In this document: positions 55,152-64,000 of the stretch, piece by piece | Numbering within the stretch: position 1 is the stretch's first letter | Layout of the letters: each line of letters starts with the position of its first letter | Assembly (NCBI RefSeq): GCF_023091745.1 | Contig: NC_068934.1 | Coordinates: 16,322,434-16,386,433 of the forward strand | Direction: 5' to 3' | Source of the DNA: Budorcas taxicolor | Lineage: Eukaryota > Chordata > Mammalia > Artiodactyla > Bovidae | DNA: 64,000 nucleotides | The notes under the pieces: generated by a model | Database searches by the model: none | What the model was told of the DNA's origin: nothing | What the model saw: the letters and a program-made list of their open reading frames with translations, nothing else | Program-made: the position numbers and the translations under genes

Positions 55152-55189
55152 GTAAAACTCATTCTGAATGTCTCTAAGCTCCTTCACCT

Positions 55190-55370
55190 CTTATTCCACG
55201 TGCACACATAACAAACCACGGGAACTCAGTACCTTACAATGATAAATATGCATTTCCCAGGAGACCATAGATTGGCAATTTCAGTCTGTGTTTGGTACTT
55301 AATTTGGTCTCAGCTGGGCTTTCTCATGGGTTCAGGCTTATCTGGTTGCTGCCTAGCACAGGATGTCATC
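55190..55370. repeat. Possible MaLR/LTR-like fragment
   Basis: 'acaaaccacgggaactcag', 'attggcaatttcagtctg' and 'ggtctcagctgggctttctc' recall an old mammalian repeat ('...aacaaccatttattatc...gggctcagctgggc'). The family is uncertain. Confidence 0.35.
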
Positions 55371-55380
55371 CCCTGTACCT

Positions 55381-55967
55381 GCTTCTCCTCCTGCCCTAAT
55401 CTTTCCCAGCATCAGGATCTTTTTCAGTGAGTCAGATCTTCGCATCAGGTGGCCAAAGTATTGGAGCTTCATCTTCAGCATCAGTCCTTCCAGTGAATAT
55501 TCAAGGTTGGTCTCCTGTATGATTGACTGGTTTGATCTCCTTGCTGTCCAAGGGACTCTCAAGAGCTTTTTCTAACACTACAGTTCGAAAGCATCAATTC
55601 TTCAGAGCTCAGCTGTTTTTATGGTCCAACTCTCACATCCGAACATGACTCCTGGAAAAACCATAGCTTTGACAAGATGGACCTTTGTTGGCAAAGTGAT
55701 GTCTCTGCTTTTTAATACACTGTTTAGCTTTGTCATAGCTTTCCTTCCAAGGAACAAGTATCTTTTAGTTTCATGGCTGCAGTCACCATCCGCAGTGATT
55801 TGAGAGCCCAAGAAAACAAAATCTTGTCACTGCTTCCACTTTTTTCCTTTCTATTTGCTATGAAGTGGTAGTACCAGATGCCATGATCTTAATTTTGTTT
55901 TGTTTTGTTTTCATGTTGAGTTTTAAGCCAGCTTTTTCTCTCTCCTCTTAACCCTCATCAAGAGGTT
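55381..55967 (-). mobile_element. Older BovB, inverted arm of a twin-priming-like insertion
   Basis: Antisense older-type BovB ORF2 from 'cttctcctcctgccc' (about 140 bases before the 3' end in sibling copies) up to the region around 'agctttttctctctcctc'. It lacks its own 3' end and tail; these lie immediately to the right in the opposite orientation. Frames are broken by indels. Confidence 0.9.
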
Positions 55968-56066
55968 GAGCCAACTCAGGGAGATATAGTGAAGGACAGG
56001 GAAACCTGGTGTGCTGCAGTCCGTAGGGTCGCAAAGAGTTGGACAAGACTTAGGACTGAACAACAA
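55968..56066 (+). mobile_element. Older BovB 3' end, sense arm of the same insertion
   Basis: 'caactcagggagatatagtg', 'ggacagggaaacctggtgtg', 'gtcgcaaagagttggac' and 'ggactgaacaacaacat' are the last ~100 bases of an (AAC)-tailed BovB, directly abutting the antisense arm. Confidence 0.9.
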
Positions 56067-56229
56067 CATTAGGGTGGCTCTTGCTGAGATGGACAAGGTG
56101 ATCTGGCTTTCCTCACGTGCCTCATCTTCCTGCAGGGGGTGGGTTCTCTTGGCCATGGCAGGGGGGAAGAAGAGAAAGTAAGCCTAGCCACACAGGCACT
56201 TGCATCCTGTCAGCTAATGATCCATTGAT

Positions 56230-56675
56230 TGACTAAGACAGTGACCCCCTAGCCTCACGTCACACCCTAATTCTTTCACCTCCTGGTTCTAGCCATTCCA
56301 CTCTCTCTGCCCTCCTATCCAAACAGGGTTTTCCCACAGCATCAGCCTGTTGAAAGCTTCCTGGCTCTCGCTTCGCTGCTGCTGGTCCTGCAGACCCAGG
56401 CCATGTGTCACCTTGCCGCGGAAGTTGAGAAGGACAAAGCAGTCCCTCCCGGGCTCTTGCGGCACTGTGTACTCCCCACCACGCTCTTGTGACAGCTGTA
56501 ATGTTGTTCCTACACTTGTAAAATAATTGCTGGTTTCTCAACTAGACTTCATTTTATATACTGGTAGGAATCACACTTGGTTTTGCTCACCTTTGTATCT
56601 CATGAGTCCAGCTCTCATGAGTCAGTATCTGACACATATCAGACCCTCCATAAACATTTAATGAATGCATGAACA
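56230..56675 (+). repeat. L2 LINE 3' region
   Basis: 'tctagccattccactctctc', 'tgtcaccttgccgcgg', 'tttgctcacctttgtatctc' and 'aaacatttaatgaatgcatg' follow sense L2 to its terminus, where a Bov-A2 inserted. Confidence 0.6.
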
Positions 56676-56683
56676 ACTACCTA

Positions 56684-56961
56684 CTACTGCTGCTGCTGCT
56701 AAGTCGCTTCAGTCGTGTCCGACTCTGTGCGACCCCATAGATGGCAGCCCACCAGGCTCCCCCATTCCTGGGATTCTCTAGGCAAGAACACTGGAGTGGG
56801 TTGCCATTTCCTTCTCCAGTGCATGAAAGTGAAAAGTGAAAGTGAACTTGCTCAGTCGTGTCCGACTCTTAGTGACTCCACAGACTGCAGCCTACCAGGC
56901 TCCTCCATCCATGGGACTTTCCAGGCAAGAGTACTGGAGTGGGGTGCCATCGCTTTCTCTG
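56684..56961 (-). mobile_element. Bov-A2 SINE with 13-bp target duplication
   Basis: Antisense dimer with a CTG-repeat left edge. GAACAACTACCTA (56671-56683) and GAACAAATACCTA (56962-56974) differ at one base. Confidence 0.96.
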
Positions 56962-56974
56962 GAACAAATACCTA

Positions 56975-57050
56975 AGTGAATATAAATAAGTGCAAACAAT
57001 AATACATAAATGCAAATAATAAATACAAACTATAAATATAAATATCACCT
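56975..57050. repeat. A-rich (AAAT)-like tract
   Basis: Imperfect 'aataaatacaaa'-type low-complexity sequence. Confidence 0.8.
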
Positions 57051-57059
57051 AAAATTTTT

Positions 57060-57620
57060 CTTAAAGACTGCCTAGCTTCTTAGCTCATTTCTGAATCTTT
57101 CATCTTGCCATGTACTAATGTGAACTTCCTAAAATACACATCTAATCAGATCAGGCCCTCATGTGGGTTCCTCAGTGGCTCTTCATCACCAGTGTAACAG
57201 TTACGGCTCTTGGGAAGTTCCATGAGTCCTCCACGCCCCACTCCCTACTGTCTGCCTCTCCTGCCTCAGTGCATATCCATGTTCACCCAAAGAGTTCCTA
57301 CTTCAGCGTTCTATTAACTCCCTACATCTTTTCTTCTTTCCTTCTGTGCGTTCTCCTCCCACTGACCTCTTTTTTCACCTGGCCAACTCCAGGTCATCCT
57401 TTTGGGTCTAGTCTGATGTCACTTTGGGAAATCTTCTCCTAACAACCTGTGTGTGTGTATTGCTTCTTCTTTTGGGATCAACAGATCTATAATCTCCCAT
57501 AATAAAACTCACCATTTTAAAATCCATTATACTGTAGGTGTGCATTTGTCTGATCCTATTACTTTATAGGGAGGTTCCACAAGACAAGGAAGGAATGAAT
57601 ATTTGCCCCTTACTTAAAAG
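57060..57620 (+). repeat. L2 LINE
   Basis: 'tcagatcaggccctcatgtgg', 'ctcagtggctcttcatcacc', 'gtctgcctctcctgcctcag', 'gtctagtctgatgtcac' and 'tgggaaatcttctcctaac' follow sense L2 order. Confidence 0.65.
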
Positions 57621-57984
57621 AAGGCAGTCACATAGCAGATATGAAACATCTGTCATGGATGAGTGAATGGATCAATGAATGGATGAGGAAGGACCAGCCA
57701 AGTTCACCTTCTAGTTTGTGTTTAGAGAGAAATGCAGAGATTGCTGGCTCCATAAATAGAGGCATCTTCAATATCAGAATCCATTTTGGAACTGTTAACT
57801 CTCTTCCAAAATGTTGATGTTTGATTAAGGAGCAAAACTAAAATCACTGATTCCATGGATTAGATAGAGATGTGAGGATTACCTACTATCCAAGAGTTCA
57901 TCTGTCTGCAGTGTACTGTGAAAGTAGAGAGGGGAGGGACACCATCCTGCTCATTTCCCTGCACAGTAATGGGAATTTGGACAC

Positions 57985-58200
57985 TGGGGCTGGACCATCC
58001 TAAGTCCATAGCCCAGATCTGCCATTTATTAGCAGCATGACCTTGGACCACGTCTCTTTGCCTGATTTTCCTTCTCAGTAAAATGGATACAATATGGCAT
58101 ACCCAACAGGGCTTCTATAAGGATTAAAAAGCATAATATTGTATGTTACTGAGTATATTGCTGGACCATGGTTAATATTCAGTAAATATTAATGTGCTTC
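57985..58200 (+). repeat. MIR SINE
   Basis: 'gatctgccatttattagcagc', 'atgaccttggaccacgtctc', 'ctcagtaaaatggatacaat' and 'ataaggattaaaaagc' cover sense MIR. Confidence 0.85.
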
Positions 58201-59000
58201 TTCTGTCTTCCCTTCTTTCCATTGTGCAGAGAAATCGAACATCTTAAGTTTATCCCTGACACAAGGGATGAAAAATGTCTCCTTCTTCCCAGTAGGAGGA
58301 AAACACTTTTTCATCCTTCTGGACCAAGCTAAGAATCAGTGACTACCCCCTCCTCACCTTCCATCTTGTCAAGAGTTTTGGCAGGATTTCTTGGTTTGCA
58401 TTTCCAATTCATTGTTCCTAAAGAGAACCTTTTAGATGAATAAGGAAAAAGAAATAAAGAAGAAGGCTTCAACATCCATTCTGTCAGAGAAAGAAAGGCA
58501 ACCCTTTAATTCCATTTTCTGCCAGAGAGCTGATTCAGCAGCTTGCCACCTTCTCCATTTTTTTCCCCTTTATTCGAGACCCTGTTCTCATTATCCACAA
58601 TTTATCTCAGTCAGCAACTTTATCTTCCCCTTTTAAATAAAGAACTTTTTAATCCTTCTTGCCACCAATGACTTGCTGCCAGTTTGACTAAGATTACCCT
58701 AAGGAACCCAGGGATGCTAAGCTCCCTGCAATACCTCTTCAGCATCTTCACGATGAGACAAGACATTTCCCTGCCTGCCCCTGGCCCATTCCTGAGTCAA
58801 TGTCAGCCTGCTTGGCCCTTTGTGAAGGTCCCACCACTGAGCAGAAGGCAGAGTCCCAATTTAGCCCCACTGCTTATGTGATTTGTGGTGTGCTCAGCAC
58901 CAGTGTTTGGTTTGTATATTACTTTGTGATGTGATGGAACAGTTATGGGCTCTGACCTGCCGCCCTGTCCCCAAGGCTACTTAGCTGAGACCCTGATAGC
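58201..59000. other. Unassigned sequence
   Basis: Pyrimidine-rich in places; no gene recognised and no repeat confidently named. Confidence 0.45.
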
Positions 59001-59189
59001 TAGACAATGGGCCCACCGCCCGCACAGCCAGCCAGGGTGAATTCCAGCTCTACCTGGAATTCACTTATTAGTGTGGGGCCACTTACTAGTGTGTGGCCTT
59101 GGACCGGGTAACACGAACTTTCTGGAAACCAGCTTTGCCTTTGTAAAATGAAGATAACTGAGCCTTCTTAATTTGTGGTGATGATTAAG
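59001..59189 (+). repeat. MIR SINE with local palindrome and 18-bp tandem duplication
   Basis: The core reads 'cttactagtgtgtggcc', 'ttggaccgggtaacac', 'gctttgcctttgtaaaatg' and 'gatgattaagaa'. Inside it GTGAATTCCAG (59037-59047) pairs perfectly with 59054-59064 across six bases. The 18-base unit at 59062-59079 is repeated at 59080-59097 with two differences. Confidence 0.78.
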
Positions 59190-59275
59190 AACCACTACAA
59201 TATTGTAAAGTAATTAGCCTCCAATTAAAGTAAATAAATTTACATTAAAAGAAATTAAAAAAAATAAATAAATAG
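59190..59275 (+). mobile_element. Bovid-type L1 3' end, ~85 bp
   Basis: 'aaccactacaatattgtaaag', 'taattagcctccaattaaag' and an A-rich (AAAT)-containing tail: only the last part of the L1 3' UTR, inserted at the end of the MIR. Confidence 0.88.
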
Positions 59276-59335
59276 AGAGCAAGAAGGAAAGAGAGAGAGA
59301 GACAGACAGAGAAAGAGAGAGAGGAAAATAGTATC
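59276..59335. repeat. (GA)n-rich tract
   Basis: 'agagagagagagacagac'-type purine repeat directly after the L1 tail. Confidence 0.9.
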
Positions 59336-59769
59336 AAGTAGATGACCTGATGGTTCTTGGCTTCCAAGTAAAAATCCGTGGTCTCCATCCTCCCACCCCA
59401 CATCCCTTTATCAGGCGGTTGGACTATCCTCTCTGCTTTCCTGGCTGCTGGTGTTTACTTGAAGCTTACTTCAATAGATCTTTCTTGAACACAGGTTTGT
59501 ATTACATAAACGGTATCTCCTAATGGTTACTTTTGGCTTTATAAGAAATGCTCTGTCAGCCAGTCCTAGCTTCCACGGGACCAGCTGAGTAGGTTAGTCT
59601 GTTCCAGAACTGGAGGGGTGTTACGGGAGGCTCAGTTTAGATGGTATTCTCCCCAGCAAATCTCTGTCAATAAGGAGACCTAGTGAGAGATGCCCTTGAG
59701 GCTGCACGGTGCCTGGTACTCACCCATCGGAGTTCTTGGTGAGCTAATACAACCTCCTGTTTCCTGGTC
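59336..59769. other. Unassigned sequence
   Basis: No recognised feature. Confidence 0.45.
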
Positions 59770-59877
59770 TAGCCTCCACACTAGATTCCAAGTTCTTAGA
59801 AGGTGATAGGACACTGAGCTTCCTACATAGTGTTTGGCATGGCTGGTGCACAATTAAGAGGTATTTAGTGAGTAAAT
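59770..59877 (+). repeat. L2 LINE 3' end
   Basis: 'cacactagattccaagttc', 'ttagaaggtgataggac', 'cctacatagtgtttggcatgg' and 'aagaggtatttagtgag' are the sense L2 terminus. Confidence 0.6.
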
Positions 59878-60155
59878 GATGGAGAAGGCAATGGCAACTC
59901 ACTCCAGTACTCTTACCTGGAAAATCCCATGGATGGAGGAGCCTGGTAGGCTGCAGTCCATGGGGTCACCAAGAGTCGGACACGATTGAGTGACTTCACG
60001 TTCACTCTTCACTTTCATGCATTGGATAAAGAAATAGCAACCCACTCCAGTGTTCTTGCCTGGAGAATCCCAGGGACAGGGGATCCTGGTAGGCTGCCAT
60101 CTATGGGGTCGCACAGAGTCAGACACGACTGAAGTGACTTAGCAGCAGCAGCAGC
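59878..60155 (+). mobile_element. Bov-A2 SINE with perfect 11-bp target duplication
   Basis: Sense dimer ending in a run of AGC units. AGTGAGTAAAT occurs at 59867-59877 and 60156-60166. Confidence 0.97.
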
Positions 60156-60261
60156 AGTGAGTAAATAAAAAAGGAAAAGGAAAGGGTGGAACTTACCTAG
60201 AATAGTTTGGAAAAGTGACTGAGTTTCTTTAAGCAACAAACACTCTTCTCAAGAAAGAGAA

Positions 60262-60480
60262 ATGGCATTTATTCAACTCCATGATGGTTCAGGATACCGA
60301 GGGTATTTTATTTCATTTCATAACTTATTTCAGTCAGATCTCTCAACTTGGATGCAATATTTCCATACCCATTTTACAGATGAGGCACTGAGGATTCCAA
60401 CCCCTTACACGAAGGATGCAGAACTAGCCATCAGAAATTCAAACCACAATCTCTCTGACTCCACACCAAACCACCACCTT
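60262..60480 (-). repeat. MIR SINE
   Basis: 'tttcataacttatttcagtc', 'acccattttacagatgaggc' and 'cactgaggattccaacccc', then 'aattcaaaccacaatctctc' and 'gactccacaccaaacc' follow antisense MIR. Confidence 0.82.
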
Positions 60481-61019
60481 TAATTCATAATTCTTGCTTT
60501 TTCAAAGGAGCCATTGCACTTTCTGCTCTTGGAAACCCAGATGAGAAGGAATGAATCTCTTCCTATGCTAAGTGACAACTTTTTAAAGAAAGCATGTACC
60601 TAATGTGAAATGAAATGAGAAATATGCGATTCATACGTGTGTTTATATTTCAAAGCCCCCAATTCACTAGGATTTCTCTAGGCTGTTTTTGTCAGGGCTT
60701 GAAAAATAGCTCCCTGTGCTGTTTTTGATGTGAGTTAATATAGTGATAAGCACCATAAAGTCTCTGGGAATAACACATCATTAATTTACCTCAGAAAATA
60801 AGACTTCAGTGACAAATAAACCTCATAAGGGCTCTGTGGTTAAAGTAGCTTGGCGAGCAATGGCTATATGAATTGAGTCAAATTAAAGGTAAAAAGAGTG
60901 CAGCAAATGTAACAAATAATTATTTTCTGCAGTTGAACAACGCATATCCTGTTTTATGAAGGGTCCTTGACTAAGTTGAAGGGAAAAATAAATTATTGGA
61001 AATGCTCCATTTTTTTGTG
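60481..61019. other. Unassigned sequence
   Basis: AT-rich, no recognised feature. Confidence 0.45.
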
Positions 61020-61165
61020 AGAGGCAACATTATGTTCTGGGGAGAGCATTGGATTCATAGGAGACCTAATTTAAATCCTAGTCTGGACACTAATTAATTT
61101 TTTGACCTTGAGAAAGTAACTTTCTTTCTCAAGACCTTGATATCTCATCTGTCAAATGAGAGAAC
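61020..61165 (+). repeat. MIR SINE
   Basis: 'gagagcattggattcatagg', 'taatttaaatcctagtctgg', 'ttgaccttgagaaagtaac' and 'gatatctcatctgtcaaatg' match sense MIR. Confidence 0.85.
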
Positions 61166-61412
61166 TGAATTCCAAGCACTCCCCAGCCCCATCCAAACCT
61201 AATTTTCTAGAACTCCGAAGTTTTGATGGCATATAATGTTAGGAAGCACAGATATGTTCTCAGAGGGGAGTATGGTTCATTAGCCTGGAAGGCAAGAGAC
61301 AGGCGGCAGATGCCTAAGGATCATGCTTAACTCTGGAGTAAAATTGACCTGAGCTTGGGTCTTTATTCCTCCACTTACTGATCATGTGACTTTGGATAAA
61401 TTCGTTCACCTT

Positions 61413-62880
61413 TTCTTTTTTTATTGAAGTATACTTAATTGACAATGCTATATTAGTCCAAGTGTACAGCAGAGTGATGTATAAGTGTATATATATATAT
61501 ATATATATTATTTTTCATTATAGGTTACTATAAGACAGTGACTATAGTTCTTTGTGCTATATAATAGGTCCTTGTGGTTTCTCTCTTTTATATATAGTAG
61601 TATGTATATATTAATCCCAAACTACTAATTTATCTCCTCCCTCGGCCCCTTGGCAATCATAAGCTTGCTTTCCATTTCTGTGAGTCTGTTTCTGTTTTGT
61701 ACATAAGTTGATTTATATTATTCTTTTAGATTCTACACGTAAGTGATATCATATGATGTTTGTCTTTGTCTGGCTTACTTCACTTAATATGATACTCTCT
61801 AGGTCCATCCATATTGCTGCAAATGGCACTGTTTTGTTATATTTTATGACTAAGTAGTATCTCAATGTATATACTCCATTGTGTGGTGTATATATATATA
61901 TATATATATATAACCATCCATTCTTTATCATTCATCTGTCAATAGACATTTAGGTTGCTTCCATGTCTTGGCTATTGTAAATAATCCTGCTATGAACAAT
62001 GGGGTGTATATATCTTTTCAAATTTGAGCTGTCTTTGGATACATGCCCAGTAGTGGGATTGCAAGGCCATATAAAAACCCTGTGTTTAGTTTCCTTAAGG
62101 TCCCTCCATACTATTCTTCATAGTGGAGAATTCAGTTCAGTTCAGTTCAGTCGCTCAGTCGTGTCCGACTCTGCGACCCCATGAATCGCAGCACGCCAGG
62201 CCTCCCTGTTCATCACCATTTCCCAGAGTTCACTCAGACTCACGTCCATCGAGTCCGTGATGCCATCCAGCCATCTCATCCTCCGTCGTTCCCTTCACCT
62301 CCTGTCCCCAATCCCTCCCAGCATCAGAGTCTTTTCCAATGAGTCAACTCTTCGCATGAGGTGACCAAAGTACTGGAGCATCAGCTTTAGCATCATTCCT
62401 TCCAAAGAAATCCCAGGGCTGATCTCCTTCAGAATGGACTGGTTGGATCTCCTTGCAGTCCAAGGGACTCTCAAGAGTCTTCTCCAACACCATGGTTCAA
62501 AAGCATCAATTCTTCGGCACTCAGCCTTCTTCACAGTCCAACTCTCACATCCATACATGACCACAGGAAAAACCATAGCCTTGACTAGACGGACCTTAGT
62601 TGGCAAAGTAATGAATTAGCTGCACTAATTTACATTCTCACCAACAGTATAGAAACATTCTCTTTTCTCCATACCCTTTCCAGAATTTGTTATCTCTAGA
62701 CTTTTTAATGATGGCCATTCTGACCTGTGTGAGGTGGTACCTCATTGTACAATAGTCTTAATTTGCAATTCTTTAATAACTAGTGATATCGAGCATTTTT
62801 CTCATGTGCCTATTTGCCATCTATATGCCTTTGGGGAAATGTCCTTTCAGTCCTTCTGCCCAATTTTTGATTGTGCTCTT
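61413..62880 (-). mobile_element. L1 3' end and ORF2 C-terminal region, split by BovB
   Basis: Antisense L1: 'ttttattgaagtatacttaa', 'ccttggcaatcataagcttg', 'ctggcttacttcacttaat', 'gcccagtagtgggattgc', then after the BovB 'aatttacattctcaccaac', 'gatggccattctgacctgtg' and 'tcatgtgcctatttgccatc'. Two TA microsatellites lie within it (61488-61509 and 61889-61912). Frames are destroyed. Confidence 0.9.
62131..62613 (-). mobile_element. BovB 3' fragment inserted in L1
   Basis: Antisense, from TTCAG repeats to 'ggcaaagtaatg'. On the minus strand 103 codons stay open (MVFPVVMYGCESWTVKKAECRR...LMLGGIGDRR) until a TGA in the basic region. The L1 host resumes at 'ttagctgcactaatttac'. A GAATT at both borders may be all that is left of the target duplication. 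Confidence 0.95.
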
Positions 62881-63030
62881 ATTTTTTAAGTCTTGATTTC
62901 CTATAAGATCATGTGTAATATTTCCCTCAAAGAGTTTGTCCTGACAATTAAATTAGATAAAGTATGTGAAATTCCATTCATAGCACCTATTACATGACAC
63001 CTGAGAGATAGGTAATAAAAGTAAGCCTCT

Positions 63031-63351
63031 AATGTAATATGAACAGCCTGTTTGAATGTCTCCCTGGTGGGACTTAGGAAAATGCTTGGAGAGAGTTGGA
63101 TGGCAATGAGTAGCTGACTTAGCTCCTGGGTAGCAATACATGGGGTCCAGGGATTCTCATCTAGAGTTGAGCTCTCATCCAGTTTGTATAAGGACTAAAG
63201 CCAGAACAAGTCAGAAGTGTAGGGAGTGAGTCAGGGATGGATGCTAGCATTGGAATCAGAGTTAGGAATCTGAGCCATGTTTGGAATCATAAATCTGGGA
63301 ATGAACAGCATATGGATGGCATTTAAACCTGTTAAATGAATAGGATCACCC
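63031..63351. other. Unassigned sequence
   Basis: No recognised feature. Confidence 0.45.
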
Positions 63352-63535
63352 AGCCAGGGGCTTTCAACTTTGACTCCACATAGGAACCACTTGGAGAGCT
63401 TGTGAAAGATGCCGTTGCTTCAGTAACCCTTAGAGATCCATATGCCATCAGTCTCAAGTGTAGCCTGAGCATCAGGGTCATTAAAAGCTCCGTACAAGTT
63501 TCTGATATCCAGCTGAGGTTGTGAACCACTGACTT
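63352..63535 (+). mobile_element. MER5-type hAT nonautonomous transposon
   Basis: 'ccaggggctttcaactttg', 'aggaaccacttggagagc', 'ttgtgaaagatgcc' and the terminal 'ggttgtgaaccactgac' match MER5A ends and interior. The outer 'CAGxGGxTxTCAA' and 'TGAACCACTG' are the eroded inverted ends. Confidence 0.8.
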
Positions 63536-63599
63536 AGGGAGAAAGTGTGGATAGAAGAGATTCACGGACTAAGCCCTGAGCCACTCCCAACATTTAGAA

Positions 63600-64000
63600 T
63601 ATATTATAGAAGGAGAAGTCAGCCAAGGAGACAGAAAGAATCATCTTTGAAACAGGAGAAAAATATACAGAATTCAAGAGGAAAAGATGGGCTTCAATAA
63701 GGAAAAATGTTCATTGCTGCTGAGAGGCCAGGTAAAATCAGAGCAAAGAAGTGATTAGTGGATGTGGTGACAGGGAAGTCCCTGGTGACATACAGTGGAA
63801 GTTTCTATGGAGCAGTGACTGTGAGTCATGTTTTTAATGCAGTTTCCTTCATTTGGTTCCTAGCACAGGGCTGAACATGTATTTGAGGATTGGTTGAAGG
63901 GGTTCTTAGTACTTGTTACATTTGCAAACATTCTACAGTGCTGAATGTAGATACTGTGGGTGACATTTTAGGGTAAAATAGATCTTCTTTTTATATATGT
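63600..64000. repeat. Ancient dispersed repeat fragments
   Basis: 63600-63825 ('gaagtcagccaaggagacag', 'cattgctgctgagaggcc', 'ggtgacatacagtggaag') resembles the same unassigned old mammalian repeat type suspected at 29.7-30.7 kb. 63830-63900 ('tcctagcacagggctgaac', 'gtatttgaggattgg') looks like a sense L2 3' end. The window ends without further features. Confidence 0.4.

Larger units (their letters stand above)
61320..63030 (+). repeat. MIR SINE split by an L1
   Basis: The left part 61320-61412 ('cttgggtctttattcctcc', 'cttactgatcatgtgac', 'tttggataaattcgttc') and right part 62895-63030 ('gatttcctataagatcatg', 'aattaaattagataaagtatg', 'catagcacctattacatg') together form one MIR. Confidence 0.78.

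Noticed and set aside
1..64000. A novel multi-gene system
   Set aside because: Apart from the BovB remnant no long coding frame with recognisable domains exists. Bacterial-style operons, Shine-Dalgarno sites or defence-gene neighbourhoods are absent, and the repeat content is that of ruminant chromosomal DNA.

Overview
This window looks like gene-poor chromosomal DNA from a ruminant, most likely a bovid. The evidence is its repeat complement. It has many BovB (RTE-clade) LINE copies ending in the ruminant (ACTGA)n tail, BovB-derived SINEs (monomeric BovA, dimeric Bov-A2, and Bov-tA with a tRNA-like head), three CHR-type artiodactyl SINEs, and two bovid-type L1 3' ends. These sit on an older mammalian layer of MIR, L2, MER5, MLT1 and old L1. 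All family names come from recognising the sequence by eye; no database search was run. The species cannot be fixed from this window. I found no convincing protein-coding host exon, RNA gene, CpG island or promoter, so the stretch is probably intergenic or deep intronic.

Layout. 0-5 kb: L2 and L1 remnants, an L1 3' end broken by four younger insertions, then mixed MIR and BovB-derived SINEs. 5-9 kb: mostly unassigned sequence with a weak exon-like segment and a 14-bp perfect hairpin. 9-14.5 kb: truncated antisense BovB copies, SINEs, split MIRs and an MLT1 LTR. 15-21 kb: MIR, MER5, L2 and an AT-rich stretch holding old antisense L1 pieces and a strong inverted repeat. 21-32 kb: an older BovB with an (AAC)n tail, many SINEs, L2, a CHR SINE and microsatellites. 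33-44 kb: MIRs, a rearranged SINE, two CHR SINEs and two related LTR-like segments. 44.9-46.9 kb: a 5'-truncated BovB with a 657-codon open frame covering the reverse transcriptase, the only long frame in the window. 47-64 kb: L2-rich sequence with four further antisense BovB segments, one forming a twin-priming-like inverted structure, and an L1 nested in a MIR and itself split by BovB.

How the parts relate. No genes act together here; the content is a record of retrotransposition. BovB presumably supplied the machinery that mobilised the BovB-derived SINEs, as in other ruminants (family knowledge). Several insertions keep clear target-site duplications, so their order can be read: MIR and L2 first, then old L1, MLT1 and MER5, then (AAC)n-tailed BovB and Bov-tA, then (ACTGA)n-tailed BovB and Bov-A2. 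I see no evidence of an undescribed biological system. The most notable items are structural: the long BovB frame, the twin-priming-like BovB, two hairpin-forming inverted repeats, a SINE with an internal inverted copy of its own head, and the nested insertions.
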